Part shown: piece by piece, positions 34,721 to 44,785 of the stretch
Layout: every line of letters starts with the position of its first letter
How positions within the stretch are numbered: the first letter of the stretch is position 1
Origin: CAYREV01 sp964423345
Lineage (GTDB): Bacteria; Bacteroidota; Rhodothermia; Balneolales; Balneolaceae
Length of the DNA: 64,000 bases
Assembly (NCBI GenBank): GCA_964423345.1
Contig: CAYREV010000013.1
Span: forward strand, 7,686-71,685
Reading direction: 5' to 3'
Made by a program: the position numbers and the translations under genes
Notes under the pieces: model-generated
What the model saw: the letters and a program-made list of their open reading frames with translations, nothing else
What the model was told of the DNA's origin: nothing
The model's database searches: none

Positions 34721-36652
34721 ATGGATATTGAGCTTGAAGACATAACCCCGGGCCCGCTACTGAGCAAGATAGAAACACCCGAAGACCTGAGGGAGCTGAA
34801 TCCCGAACAGCTGGTCGACGTCTGTGATGAACTTCGGGATTTTATCATCGATATGGTTTCCGTCCACGGCGGACATTTCGGTGCAAGCCTCGGGGTGGTG
34901 GAGCTTACGGTGGCCCTGCATTATACCTATAACACCCCTGAAGATCTCCTGCTCTGGGATGTGGGCCATCAGGCCTACGGACACAAGATATTGACGGGAC
35001 GAAGAGACCGGTTCCACACCAACAGGAAATACGGCGGACTTTCCGGTTTCCCCAAACGAAGTGAAAGCAAGTACGACACCTTCGGCGTGGGGCATTCCAG
35101 CACCTCCATCTCCGCCGCCCTCGGCATGGCCGTATCCCGCGATCTCAGCGAGGAGGATAAAAAAATAGCCGCCGTGATAGGCGACGGCGCGATGACGGCG
35201 GGACTGGCTTTTGAGGCCATGAACAATGCCGGCGCCATGAATTCCGATATCCTGGTGATTCTCAATGACAACTGCATGTCTATCGACCCTAATGTGGGGG
35301 CGCTCAAGGAATACCTGACCGAAATCACCACCAGCAAGACCTTCAACAAGCTCAGGGATGAAATATACGATATGCTCGGCCACTTCAAGTCGGCCGGTGA
35401 AAAGATGCGCAAGGTAGCCTCCAAACTGGAGAAGGCCGTTACGGCTGCCATCACGCCCGGGGGACTTTTCCAGGCGCTGGGCTTCAAGTACTACGGGCCG
35501 GTAGACGGACACAACGTCGACACCCTTCGGCGGCACCTGGAAGATCTCAGGGAGATACCGGGTCCAAAACTGCTGCATGCAGTGACCGTCAAGGGCAAGG
35601 GTTTCGCCCCCGCCGAGCGGGAGCAAACCAAATGGCACGCCCAAAGCAGCCCCTTCGACAAGATTACGGGTAAATCGCTGGTGCCCGAAAAGAAAGGGCC
35701 CAAGATACCGCGCTACCAGCACGTCTTCGGCGATGCCATTGTGGAACTGGCCGAACAGGATGAGCGCATTGTGGGCATCACTCCCGCTATGCCCAGCGGA
35801 TCCAGCCTCTGGCCGCTGATGAATACCTTTCCCGATCGGGCCTTCGATGTGGGTATTGCCGAACAGCACTCCATCACCTTTGCCGCCGGCCTGGCAGCGG
35901 AAGGGAAAAAAGCTTTTGCGGCCGTCTACTCTACCTTCCTCCAACGCGCCTATGACCAGGTGATTCACGATGTGGCCATACAGAAACTGCCGGTCGTATT
36001 CTGCATAGACCGGGCAGGCCTTGTGGGGGCCGACGGACCTACCCACCACGGACTTTATGATATTTCATATCTGCGGGCGGTTCCCAACATGATCGTCTCC
36101 TCCCCCCTCAACGAAGAGGAGTTGCGTGACATGATGTATACCGCTTCGAAACATGAAGAGGCGGCTTGGGCCATACGATATCCCCGCGGGGAAGCCACGG
36201 GCATGGACATTCCCGAAGGATTTAAGAAAATGGAGATCGGCAAGGGAGAATGCCTGCGGGAGGGCGACGAGGTAGCTATTCTCAGCTTCGGCCCCATGGG
36301 CAATTATGTGGCAGAGGCGGCCGACCGGCTGGAGGAGGAAGGAATCAAGATCGGGCACTTCAATATGCGTTTTGCCAAACCGCTGGATACCGGCCTCGTA
36401 GATGATGTATGCCGTTCCTACGAACATATCATCACCATTGAAGACGGAACCCGTCTGGGCGGCTTCGGCAGTGCCGTGGCCGAATACCTGGCCGACAAAC
36501 CCCAACAGATCCCCCTGACCATCATGGGGGTTCCCGACCGGATTGTTGAACATGGCACCCAGGAGGAGTTGCACAGGGAAGTGGGGCTCGACCCCGAAAG
36601 CATCCGGAAAAAGGTACACAGCGTGCTGAAATCTCTCTCCCTGAAAAGCTAG
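34721..36652 (+). CDS. dxs: 1-deoxy-D-xylulose-5-phosphate synthase
   Basis: 643 residues. First enzyme of the MEP isoprenoid pathway, condensing pyruvate and glyceraldehyde 3-phosphate with thiamine diphosphate. Visible blocks are SVHGGHFGASLGVVELTVALHY, LLWDVGHQAYGHKILTGRR, the TPP motif GDGAMTAGLAFEAMNNAG...ILNDN, FDVGIAEQHSITFAAGLA with the catalytic glutamate, and DRAGLVGADGPTHHG. Length is normal. Its stop TAG overlaps that of the convergent aat gene within a CTAG tetramer. Confidence 0.97.
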   Translation: MDIELEDITPGPLLSKIETPEDLRELNPEQLVDVCDELRDFIIDMVSVHGGHFGASLGVVELTVALHYTYNTPEDLLLWDVGHQAYGHKILTGRRDRFHTNRKYGGLSGFPKRSESKYDTFGVGHSSTSISAALGMAVSRDLSEEDKKIAAVIGDGAMTAGLAFEAMNNAGAMNSDILVILNDNCMSIDPNVGALKEYLTEITTSKTFNKLRDEIYDMLGHFKSAGEKMRKVASKLEKAVTAAITPGGLFQALGFKYYGPVDGHNVDTLRRHLEDLREIPGPKLLHAVTVKGKGFAPAEREQTKWHAQSSPFDKITGKSLVPEKKGPKIPRYQHVFGDAIVELAEQDERIVGITPAMPSGSSLWPLMNTFPDRAFDVGIAEQHSITFAAGLAAEGKKAFAAVYSTFLQRAYDQVIHDVAIQKLPVVFCIDRAGLVGADGPTHHGLYDISYLRAVPNMIVSSPLNEEELRDMMYTASKHEEAAWAIRYPRGEATGMDIPEGFKKMEIGKGECLREGDEVAILSFGPMGNYVAEAADRLEEEGIKIGHFNMRFAKPLDTGLVDDVCRSYEHIITIEDGTRLGGFGSAVAEYLADKPQQIPLTIMGVPDRIVEHGTQEELHREVGLDPESIRKKVHSVLKSLSLKS

Positions 36653-37260
36653 TATCCGCTCCGGCTATTTTCTGTCGGAACCCCTTCAAATGAAGCCTCT
36701 TTCACCAGGGCTTCCCGCAGCCTCCGCCGGTACGCCCCGGGCGATATTTCTATGCAACCGAAACGGGCAAGGTGCTCGCTCCAAAACTGGGTATCCCACA
36801 GTTCGAAGCCGCCCGCAACCAGCGCCTGGTGGGTCCAGTACAGGGCTACTTTAGAGGCTTCCTTTTTCCTGCCGAACATGGACTCCCCGAAAAAAGCGGC
36901 CCCCAGCGACACCCCGTACTGTCCCCCTACCAGCTTTCGCTCCCCGTCATATACACTTACCGAATGGGCGTGGCCGAGCTCGTGGAGTTTGCAGTAGGAG
37001 TCGATAAGCTCTTCGGATATCCAGGTCGACTCCCTGTCGGCGCAGCCCTCCATTACCTGCCGAAAAGCGTGATCAAACCGTATCTGATAATGTTCATTTC
37101 GAATGATGCGCCTGACATTGGAGGAAACCCGGAAATTATCCAGGGGTATGATACCGCGGCGGCTGGAAGTATACCATTCCGCCTCCGGGGCATCCCGGGA
37201 ATCGGCCATCGGAAAGATGCCGTTGGCATATCCTGTTAGCAGCTCTTCGGTCGAGATCAT
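36649..37260 (-). CDS. aat: Leucyl/phenylalanyl-tRNA-protein transferase
   Basis: 203 residues. It adds Leu or Phe to N-terminal Arg/Lys of proteins for the N-degron pathway. Characteristic blocks are LLTGYANGIFPMADS, WYTSSRRGIIPLDNFRVS, IRNEHYQIRFDHAFRQVMEGCADR, TWISEELIDSYCKLHELGHAHSVSVY and GVSLGAAFFGESMF. Length is a little short of E. coli Aat (234), as usual in this group. It converges with dxs, sharing the stop bases. Confidence 0.96.
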   Translation of the reverse strand: MISTEELLTGYANGIFPMADSRDAPEAEWYTSSRRGIIPLDNFRVSSNVRRIIRNEHYQIRFDHAFRQVMEGCADRESTWISEELIDSYCKLHELGHAHSVSVYDGERKLVGGQYGVSLGAAFFGESMFGRKKEASKVALYWTHQALVAGGFELWDTQFWSEHLARFGCIEISPGAYRRRLREALVKEASFEGVPTENSRSGY

Positions 37261-37378
37261 ACGTTTGGGGTAAAGCGGGACGGTTTCCCATCCTCCGTTT
37301 TAAATTACCATTACAGCTTATAGGAAGATGCTACGTATTGATACCATCACGGCCGGTGATGGCATCCATCCCAACCGG

Positions 37379-39841
37379 TTACCAGCCACAGCCCAGGACT
37401 GCCTCGCCGCTGCCGATAGGCGAGCCCGGGGGCGGCGACAAGGGAGGAGTCAGCTCCCTGATACGTTCCGGGTGCTCAAAATAGTCTCCTATCATTTTGC
37501 TTCCGTAACGGTAAGCCGCCTTCCACTGTTCATCTCCCGATTCCGCGGCCTGCGTATCCAGCCACCCGCGGAGATTTTCCAGCTTATGGTGCACAACCGC
37601 CCTGACCTGGCTGGAAGCGTCATCGTCAGCTGCCAGATCGATCATGTTGTACAGCGTTACGAAGTTGACCGTACGCCTGACGGCCCCGTCGTAGCCCTGC
37701 AGGGGCTCCCCTTTCCAGGTTGCCGACAGCACCCGGTCTATCATCTCCGACAGGCCCGTGTAGTTGCTGTCCCGTGCCTCATAGTCGACCAGCCTGGCTG
37801 CCCGGTTACGATTGAACAGCAGGGAGATCGTCATATGGGCCGCCGTCTCTGCGGCACCCAGCGGATCGAAGGCGGGATCGGTATAACTGTTAAAGAGCTC
37901 CCTCGAACCGTAATAACCGATGGGACGCGGGGGTATCAGGCTCACAACGGCTTCCGGCATGCGGAGGTTGTCCACCGCAACGGTGTTCAGCATGGCATCC
38001 AGAGCCGCCCGCTGCCTTTCGGCTGAAACAGGTTCCGGCCCCTCCTGGACGCCTCCCCTGATATTATAGGAGTAATCCATACCCCCCAGAAGTTTAACCG
38101 TTCCCTCGATCTGGTAGCGGTGATACAGGTATATGGGGACCAGCACATCCTCCAGCTTTGCCATGGGGGTGCCCGAAGGTATGTTGGAGTCCGAGAAATT
38201 ATCGAGGGCGATCTTCCTCACATCCATTATGTGGTTCAGCTGCTCAACAGCATCCACCCCGTTGTCCCATAGGTGGGCCCGGGGGTGGGCGCCGCCTTCG
38301 GGGCGTGCATCGGCGTCCGATATAAACTTCAGTCCATGTTCAAAAGCGTTTTCCAGTATTGTATCCAGCTTCTTCCCCTCGTCGGTGCCTTCCGGATAGT
38401 CCTGGTAGCCGTAGCGAATGGAAACCTTGTCCCACTCCCCTATACCCGTATCATAGGCTTCCGAAAGGTCCGGGGTGCCGTTCTCAATATTCACTTTGGG
38501 AGCCGGGTAATCCATCACCGAGGCCCTGTCGTTGGTACTGGCCGCAAAGTTGTGGGCCAGTCCCAGGGTATGGCCCACCTCATGGGCCGACAGCTGCCGG
38601 ATCCGGGCAAGGGCCATCTCAAGCATGGGATCGTTCTCGCCTTTCTCTCCCTCCCCGTAGGGGGAAAGCAGCCCTTCGGCGATCAGGTAATCCTGTCGCA
38701 CGCGCAGCGAGCCGAGCAGCACATGGCCCTTTATAATCTCACCCGTCCTCGGGTCCACCACCGACGAGCCGTAGGACCAGCCCCGTGTCGAGCGGTGTAC
38801 CCAGTTGATCACATTGTACCGGACATCCAGCGGGTGGGCATCTTCCGGTAGCATCTTCACCCGGAAGGCATTTTTGTATCCGGCTGCCTCAAAAGCCTGG
38901 TTCCACCAGCGGGCTCCATCCAGCAGGGCGCTTCGCACCGGTTCGGGCGTTCCGGGATCCAGGTAGTAGACAATCGGTTCGACCGGCTCGCTCATCTCGG
39001 CTCCCGGATTTTTCTTTTTAAGACGGTGGCGGGTGATATACCGCTTGGTCAGCGACTCGCCGATGGGCGTGCTGTAATCCTGGTAGCTCATTCCGAAATA
39101 GCCGGAGCGGGGATCAAAGACCCGGGGTTCGTATCCCTCGTCGGGCAGCTTCACCAACGAGTGGTGCTGGCGGACCGTCACCGAGGCCGATGTCGGGGAC
39201 ACCGATCGAATCTGTCTTCCCGAGGCATCGCCGGTGAAAGTCAATGTCGCTTCAAATTCCGTGTTTTGGGGAAAGTTCATCGTCCCCTCCCTGAATAGGG
39301 CCGAACGTGAATCGTCCGGCCGGTAGTTTCCCTGTCCCCGGCCTTTCAGCTGCTCCGAAACTCCATGGGCGTCCCTTAGCAGGAATCCCGTGATATCGAC
39401 CAGCACCCTTCCATCCTCTTCGGCCGCCACCTCGAATCCCCATAGCACCGACTGTGCAAAAGCATCACGGACCGACTTCCTCTCTTTTCGGTTGTCGGTA
39501 ATCGCACGGTAGGAATAGTTGGGCTGCACCATTAAAACTTTCGGGCCCCTTCGGTCAAAGTAAACCACCCGGCTGTCGCCCAGCTGATTGCGGTCCAGTC
39601 CGATATCGTTGGAGCCCACCCCGGCCGCCAGGGAGTTTACATAGAGGAACTCCCGGTTCAGCTTGTCGATCTCCAGCCAGACCTTTCCCCGGTCTTCATC
39701 CCAGTAGTAGGTAAAATAGCCTTTATGCTGTTCGAGTCCTTTGGTTTTCTCACTGATGGAGGGGGTCTCCTTTGTCTCCTGGGCTATGGCAGTCGCTGCC
39801 ATGCAGAGAAGGGCCAGCCCTAAGGTTGCCAGTCGTTTCAT
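37379..39841 (-). CDS. Secreted zinc-dependent metalloprotease (DUF5117/DUF4953 type)
   Basis: 820 residues. A signal peptide (MKRLATLGLALLCMAATAIA) directs export. The N-terminal DUF5117-like domain (about 50-240) precedes the metzincin-type zinc site HEVGHTLGLAH at 420-430, in the segment RQLSAHEVGHTLGLAHNFAAS. A C-terminal DUF4953-like helical domain follows to the end. The arrangement is typical of large secreted proteases of the Bacteroidota. The substrate is not known. It is a single gene preceding fabI on the minus strand. Confidence 0.9.
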   Translation of the reverse strand: MKRLATLGLALLCMAATAIAQETKETPSISEKTKGLEQHKGYFTYYWDEDRGKVWLEIDKLNREFLYVNSLAAGVGSNDIGLDRNQLGDSRVVYFDRRGPKVLMVQPNYSYRAITDNRKERKSVRDAFAQSVLWGFEVAAEEDGRVLVDITGFLLRDAHGVSEQLKGRGQGNYRPDDSRSALFREGTMNFPQNTEFEATLTFTGDASGRQIRSVSPTSASVTVRQHHSLVKLPDEGYEPRVFDPRSGYFGMSYQDYSTPIGESLTKRYITRHRLKKKNPGAEMSEPVEPIVYYLDPGTPEPVRSALLDGARWWNQAFEAAGYKNAFRVKMLPEDAHPLDVRYNVINWVHRSTRGWSYGSSVVDPRTGEIIKGHVLLGSLRVRQDYLIAEGLLSPYGEGEKGENDPMLEMALARIRQLSAHEVGHTLGLAHNFAASTNDRASVMDYPAPKVNIENGTPDLSEAYDTGIGEWDKVSIRYGYQDYPEGTDEGKKLDTILENAFEHGLKFISDADARPEGGAHPRAHLWDNGVDAVEQLNHIMDVRKIALDNFSDSNIPSGTPMAKLEDVLVPIYLYHRYQIEGTVKLLGGMDYSYNIRGGVQEGPEPVSAERQRAALDAMLNTVAVDNLRMPEAVVSLIPPRPIGYYGSRELFNSYTDPAFDPLGAAETAAHMTISLLFNRNRAARLVDYEARDSNYTGLSEMIDRVLSATWKGEPLQGYDGAVRRTVNFVTLYNMIDLAADDDASSQVRAVVHHKLENLRGWLDTQAAESGDEQWKAAYRYGSKMIGDYFEHPERIRELTPPLSPPPGSPIGSGEAVLGCGW

Positions 39842-39873
39842 AATGGTCGGGTATAGGTTATGAAAAATATTTT

Positions 39874-40710
39874 TTATTCCTCATCCGAATACAGCTTCGC
39901 AAGGTCGTTGATCATATCCTCGTTGATACCGGCATTCACAAAACCGCCGTCGTGGTAGAGGTTCTGCATGGTCACTTTGCGGGTCAGGTCCGAAAAGAGC
40001 GTCACGCAGTAGTCGGCGCAGTCGTCGGCCGATGGATTGCCCATGGGAGCCAGCTTGTCGGCAAAGGTGTACATGCCGTCAAAACCCTTGATTCCGCTGC
40101 CGGCCGAGGTCTGGGTGGGCGCCTGCGAAATGGTGTTGACCCGAATCCCGCGGTCGGCCAGCCTGCTTCCGTAATTACGGGCCACGCTTTCCAGCAGCGC
40201 CTTGGCGTCGTTCATATCACTGTACTTGGAAAAGATACGCTGCGCACCGATATAAGAGAGGGCCACGATGCTGGCGCCCTCATTCAGCAGTTCCGCCTCC
40301 TCGGCGAAATGTAGAATCTTATGCAGGGAAATGGCGGATATGTCCAGGGTCTGCTGGTACCAGTGATAGTTCAGTTCCCGGTACTCCTTGTTTTTGCGGA
40401 TATTGGGCGACATCCCGATGGCGTGGAGGATAAAATCAACCTTCCCATACTCATCCTTCACCTTTTCCATCAGCTCCTCAACTTCATCCTCCTTGGAGAC
40501 ATCGCACGGGTAGATAGAGGAACCCGTCTTTTCGGCCAGGCCATCCAGCTGTCCCAGCCGCAGTGCCACCGGTGCATTGGACAGGGCAAATTCGGCGCCC
40601 TCCCGGTCGCAGGCCAGGGCTATGCGCCAGGCGATACTCCGCTCATCCAGCGCTCCGAAGATGATTCCTTTCTTCCCTTTCAAGAGTCCGTATCCGTTTG
40701 CGTCTGCCAT
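39874..40710 (-). CDS. fabI: Enoyl-ACP reductase FabI
   Basis: 278 residues from the ATG at 40710; a TTG four codons earlier is less likely. It reduces enoyl-ACP with NAD(P)H in fatty acid elongation. The FabI-type SDR site is visible: GLLKGKKGIIFGALDERSIAWRIA, LHAIGM, and Y163 with K170 in the Y-X6-K arrangement (Y153 nearby), then NTISQAPTQTSAGSGIKGFD. Sensitivity to FabI inhibitors is expected from the family but not readable here. The 297-bp spacer beyond its start separates it from ffh. Confidence 0.95.
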   Translation of the reverse strand: MADANGYGLLKGKKGIIFGALDERSIAWRIALACDREGAEFALSNAPVALRLGQLDGLAEKTGSSIYPCDVSKEDEVEELMEKVKDEYGKVDFILHAIGMSPNIRKNKEYRELNYHWYQQTLDISAISLHKILHFAEEAELLNEGASIVALSYIGAQRIFSKYSDMNDAKALLESVARNYGSRLADRGIRVNTISQAPTQTSAGSGIKGFDGMYTFADKLAPMGNPSADDCADYCVTLFSDLTRKVTMQNLYHDGGFVNAGINEDMINDLAKLYSDEE

Positions 40711-40930
40711 ATCTATATCCAAATTTGTTGCTTGGGTTAAATGATGTGAGAAAATAACAAAAGAAATGATTCAATTCCGAATGGAACCCCTATCGAAACA
40801 TACGGGTCCCAAACCGGCGGAAAGAACCCATCAAACGTTTTTCAGGCGGCCCTGCGGGACTGCACCTTTCTCCCTTAGCCGGCCATTATTTTCGGGAAGA
40901 AGGACCCCGGATTTTTAAAAATTTATTCTG

Positions 40931-40961
40931 TTGATAAGACAATAATTTGTCCTTATTTTTC
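40931..40961 (+). promoter_or_regulatory. Possible Bacteroidota-type promoter for ffh
   Basis: TTG at 40931-40933, 20 bases, then TATTTTTC (40954-40961), a 7 of 8 match to the TAnnTTTG -7 element used in this phylum. It lies about 60 bp before the ffh start. Confidence 0.35.
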
Positions 40962-41019
40962 GAGACTTTGCGACCTTCGCGGAAAACCGTAACAAAATAC
41001 CATAAGCAGCCTTTAACCC

Positions 41020-42357
41020 ATGTTTGAAGATTTATCGTCAAAATTGGATAAAGCCTTTCAGTCGCTGAAAGGTGAAGCCAAGATCAGTGATGTCAATATC
41101 GCTGAGACGGTACGGGAGATCCGTCGGGCCCTGCTGGATGCCGACGTGAATTACGAGGTTGCCAAGGAATTTACCAACACGGTAAAAGAGCGGGCCATGG
41201 GCGAAGAGGTGCTGACCTCGGTCAACCCCGGGCAGCAATTTACCAAAATCGTATACGACGAGGTGGTCGATATCCTGGGCCAGGAGCGGGAAGATATTTC
41301 CGTAGCCCATACACCCCCGACCGTTATACTGATTGCGGGACTGCAGGGATCCGGTAAAACCACTTTTTCGGCAAAGCTTGCACGATACCTGAAGCGGGAA
41401 AACAACCGCAATCCCATACTGGCTGCCGCCGATGTCTACCGCCCGGCGGCCATCGATCAGCTCAAGACGCTGGCCGACTCCATTGACGTTCCGGTGTATT
41501 CCATCGGGCAGAAGGATGCAGTTCGTGCGGCAAAAGAAGCGGTATCAATGGCAAAAAGCCTGGCGCTGGATACGGTGATTATTGACACCGCCGGCCGCAT
41601 GCATGTGGATGAAAAGATGATGCAGGAGGTGGCTGAGATCAAGGAGGCCGTTCAGCCGAATGAAATCCTCTTTGTGGTCGACTCCATGACCGGGCAGGAT
41701 GCGGTTAACACCGCCAAGGAATTTAACGAACAAATAAACTACGACGGGGTGGTACTCACCAAGCTTGACGGTGACACCCGGGGTGGAGCTGCGCTCTCCA
41801 TCAAGAATGTAGTGCACAAACCGATTAAGTTTGTGAGCACGGGCGAGAAACTTGACGCCCTTTCGCCTTTTTACCCGGACCGCATGGCCCAGCGCATTCT
41901 CGGCATGGGAGATGTGGTGTCGCTGGTCGAAAAGGCACAAAAGGAATTTGACCAGGAAGAAGCAGAGAAGCTGCAGAAGAAAATTAAATCCGACAAGTTT
42001 GACCTTGAGGATTTCAAACAGCAGCTTCAACAGATTAAAGGCATGGGCAATATCTCAGACCTCGTCGGTATGATTCCCGGCGCCGGCAAGGCATTGCAGG
42101 ACCAGGAAATTGACGAGGATGCGTTCAAGCCCATTGAAGCTATTATTAACTCCATGACGCCCGAAGAGCGTCACAATCCCGAAATCCTGAATGCCACACG
42201 CAGGCGGCGTATCGCCCGCGGTTCGGGCACGAAGGTAAGGGATGTGAACGACCTGCTGAAACAGTTCGAACAGATGAAGAAGATGATGAAACAGTTCTCA
42301 GGCATGGGCAAGATTGGAAAGATGATGAAAGGCATGAAAAACATGCCTTTCGGTTAA
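41020..42357 (+). CDS. ffh: Signal recognition particle protein Ffh
   Basis: 445 residues. SRP54 GTPase that targets membrane proteins to the translocon. The helical N domain (1-90), the G domain with G1 GLQGSGKTT (about 107-115), DTAGR, TKLDGD, and the methionine-rich M domain (KMMKQFSGMGKIGKMMKGMK) are all intact. It heads the ffh-rpsP-rimM-trmD-rplS block. The 4.5S RNA gene is not in the window. Confidence 0.97.
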   Translation: MFEDLSSKLDKAFQSLKGEAKISDVNIAETVREIRRALLDADVNYEVAKEFTNTVKERAMGEEVLTSVNPGQQFTKIVYDEVVDILGQEREDISVAHTPPTVILIAGLQGSGKTTFSAKLARYLKRENNRNPILAAADVYRPAAIDQLKTLADSIDVPVYSIGQKDAVRAAKEAVSMAKSLALDTVIIDTAGRMHVDEKMMQEVAEIKEAVQPNEILFVVDSMTGQDAVNTAKEFNEQINYDGVVLTKLDGDTRGGAALSIKNVVHKPIKFVSTGEKLDALSPFYPDRMAQRILGMGDVVSLVEKAQKEFDQEEAEKLQKKIKSDKFDLEDFKQQLQQIKGMGNISDLVGMIPGAGKALQDQEIDEDAFKPIEAIINSMTPEERHNPEILNATRRRRIARGSGTKVRDVNDLLKQFEQMKKMMKQFSGMGKIGKMMKGMKNMPFG

Positions 42358-42490
42358 CAAAAATGTACATGTGTTGAAATAGAATGGCTGGACGGTTATT
42401 AGCCGACCGGGCAGCCTGATAAGTTTTGCGCAAGATTCCGAAAACTTCCTCTATTCACTCAACGCAAATTTAAGTAAACGGAGAAAAACA

Positions 42491-43477
42491 TTGCTAAGAA
42501 TAAGATTACAACGCAGAGGCCGTAGAAAAAGGCCGATCCACCATATCGTGGTAGCCGACAGCCGGAAACCGCGTGACGGACGCATTATCGAAGACCTCGG
42601 ACGTTTCGACAACCTGACCCCAAAAAACCAGGTCGACCTGAATGAAGACCGGGCCATACACTGGCTTAAAAAGGGTGCTCAACCAACCGACACCGTCAGG
42701 TCCATCTTCAAGGAGCAGGGTATTATGTACCGGATGCACCTTATTCGATGGGGCAAATCTGAAGAGGAAATTGAAGAGGCTATAGCTGAATGGCGCGAGG
42801 CCCGGGAAGCCAAGGAAGAGAAGGAACCCAGCCGCAAGGAGCGTCAAAAGGCCATGCTTGAAGCTGAAGAGAAAGAGTACCAGAAGCAGCTCAAGAAGAA
42901 AGCCGAAGAAGCGGCCAAGGAAAAAGCCAAGCAGGAAGCCCTTTCCTCGGACGATGAGGAAGAAGCTGCCGCCGAAACCGAAGAGGCCGCCGCTGAAGAA
43001 GTGGAAGCTCCCGCTGAGGAGACGGAAACAGCTGAGGAGGCCACCGAGACTGAAGAGGTAGCTGAAGAAACAGAAGAAGCTGCCGAGCCGGAAGCCGAAG
43101 CAAAGGAAGAAGCGGAAGCTGAGGAATCCAAAGAGGCTGCCGCGGAAGAAGCGGAAGAGCCTGCTGCGGAATCCGAAGAAACCCAGGAAGCCGCTGAAGC
43201 GGAAGAAGAAGCTGCCGAAGAAGAGCAGGCGGAAACCGCTGAGGAAGCCCCGGAAGAAACCGAAGAAAAAGCCGAAGCAGCTGAGGAAGCCGAAGAGGCT
43301 GAAGAGGCGGAAGAAGCTGAAGCGGAGTCTGCTGAAACGGTTTCAACGGATATGCTGGCCAAAGAGGCCATCAAGCATATAGAAGATACGCCCCTCGAGG
43401 AACTTGAAGGATTTGTTCCCGACGACGAAGACCGTGTCACGGTTCAGCGTGCCTGGGAAGACAAAAAAGAAGGATAG
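42491..43477 (+). CDS. rpsP: Ribosomal protein S16 with long acidic C-terminal extension
   Basis: 328 residues starting at a TTG, preceded by GGAG with suitable spacing; the start LRIRLQRRGRRKRP fits S16. The S16 domain covers 1-90. A charged helix (90-150) and an Ala/Glu-rich tail (about 153-282) with almost no basic residues follow. A small module ends the protein (about 288-328: LAKEAIKHIEDTPLEELEGFV...RVTVQRAWED). Normal S16 is 80-100 residues; Bacteroidota relatives often have extensions, but this one is very long. It lies in the conserved order before rimM. Confidence 0.93.
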   Translation: MLRIRLQRRGRRKRPIHHIVVADSRKPRDGRIIEDLGRFDNLTPKNQVDLNEDRAIHWLKKGAQPTDTVRSIFKEQGIMYRMHLIRWGKSEEEIEEAIAEWREAREAKEEKEPSRKERQKAMLEAEEKEYQKQLKKKAEEAAKEKAKQEALSSDDEEEAAAETEEAAAEEVEAPAEETETAEEATETEEVAEETEEAAEPEAEAKEEAEAEESKEAAAEEAEEPAAESEETQEAAEAEEEAAEEEQAETAEEAPEETEEKAEAAEEAEEAEEAEEAEAESAETVSTDMLAKEAIKHIEDTPLEELEGFVPDDEDRVTVQRAWEDKKEG

Positions 43478-43533
43478 CAATCAATATTACCCAAGCATGC
43501 CGGGCTCTTTAGTTGGGCATAGCAAGAATAACA

Positions 43534-44073
43534 ATGCTGGAACCTATTGAAGACCAGTATAAAAAAATCGGGTATATAGCCCGGTCGCACGGAGTTAAGG
43601 GGGAGGTTTTAATAATCTCCCGCATCGGCGCTCCGCAACTTTTTGACGAAATTGAGCTGGCACATATTCAAAATGCCAGGGGGGACCTTGTCCCCGCCCG
43701 TATTGAGTCGGTACGGGCTCAGCAAAAAAACAACCGGCTTTCGTTCTTTGTAAAATTTGAGCACGTGACTGACCGCAACCAGGCAGAACAACTGAAAGAC
43801 TTGCCCGTTTATGTTTCAAGGGACAAGACCGACGGCCTGGTTGACGAGGAGAAGCAGGTGGATCTGAATTCTTTCGATGTAGTTGATGAACAGGGCACCC
43901 GGATAGGGACCGTTCAGGACATCATCGAAAATCCGGCCCACCCCATCCTCGAAGTAATCACCGAAGACGACCGGACTTTGCTTATTCCGATGGTAGACCA
44001 TTACGTGGTTTCCGTCGATGAGGAACAGGAAACGGTCAAGTGCCATAACATCAATCAACTGGCTGACTTGTAA
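43534..44073 (+). CDS. rimM: Ribosome maturation factor RimM
   Basis: 179 residues from the ATG at 43534; a TTG at 43513 is a weaker start. It assists 30S head assembly and 16S processing. The N-terminal RimM domain starts [17 protein letters not shown], and the PRC-barrel domain has [31 protein letters not shown] and [10 protein letters not shown]. Its stop is one base before the trmD start, so they are coupled. Confidence 0.95.
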   Translation: MLEPIEDQYKKIGYIARSHGVKGEVLIISRIGAPQLFDEIELAHIQNARGDLVPARIESVRAQQKNNRLSFFVKFEHVTDRNQAEQLKDLPVYVSRDKTDGLVDEEKQVDLNSFDVVDEQGTRIGTVQDIIENPAHPILEVITEDDRTLLIPMVDHYVVSVDEEQETVKCHNINQLADL

Positions 44074-44074
44074 G

Positions 44075-44770
44075 ATGATGAGAATTGACATCATATCGGC
44101 AGTACCACAACTGTTGGAAAGTCCGCTCAACCACAGTATTGTCGGCAACGCACAAGACAACAACCGTGTTGAGATTCATGTTCATGACCTGCGTGATTAT
44201 TCGGATGACAAACACAACAAGGTGGATGATTATCCCTACGGAGGCGGGGCCGGCATGGTGCTGACGCCCCAGCCCATATTTTCCTGTGTTAACAAGCTGA
44301 AGGAACAGCGGGAATATGACGATATCATCTTTACGGCACCGGACGGGGTCCCGTTTGAGCAGCAACATGCCAACGACTTTTCCCTCAAGGGCAACCTGAT
44401 CTTTTTGTGCGGACACTACAAGGGGGTCGACCAGCGCGTGCGAGATACCCTGATAACCAGGGAATTCAGCATCGGCGATTATGTGCTTTCGGGAGGAGAA
44501 CTCCCCGCAATGGTGATGATCGATGCCATTGTGAGGCTGCTGCCCGGCGTTTTGGGCGATGCAGAAAGCGCATTAGGCGACTCTTTCCAGGACGGCTTGC
44601 TGGAGGGTCCCGTTTATACGCGTCCCGCCGAATATAAGGGACTGCAGGTACCGGACGTATTACGTTCCGGAGACCATCAAAAAGTTGAAGAGTGGCGGCA
44701 TAAACAGTCGCTGGAACGGACCAAAAAGGTCCGACCGGACATTTACAAAAAATTTAGAAAAGAACAGTAG
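44075..44770 (+). CDS. trmD: tRNA (guanine-N1)-methyltransferase
   Basis: 231 residues. It makes m1G37 in tRNA. The trefoil-knot SAM site is visible: [57 protein letters not shown] and [33 protein letters not shown]. The start at 44075 follows the rimM stop by one base; an ATG at 44078 would give one residue less. Confidence 0.97.
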   Translation: MMRIDIISAVPQLLESPLNHSIVGNAQDNNRVEIHVHDLRDYSDDKHNKVDDYPYGGGAGMVLTPQPIFSCVNKLKEQREYDDIIFTAPDGVPFEQQHANDFSLKGNLIFLCGHYKGVDQRVRDTLITREFSIGDYVLSGGELPAMVMIDAIVRLLPGVLGDAESALGDSFQDGLLEGPVYTRPAEYKGLQVPDVLRSGDHQKVEEWRHKQSLERTKKVRPDIYKKFRKEQ

Positions 44771-44785
44771 CTAGAGGAATCTATC

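Noticed and set aside
42844..43440. Long serine/alanine-rich open frame on the minus strand
   Set aside because: It is the complement of the GAA/GCT-rich tail of rpsP; the composition bias keeps the opposite strand open.
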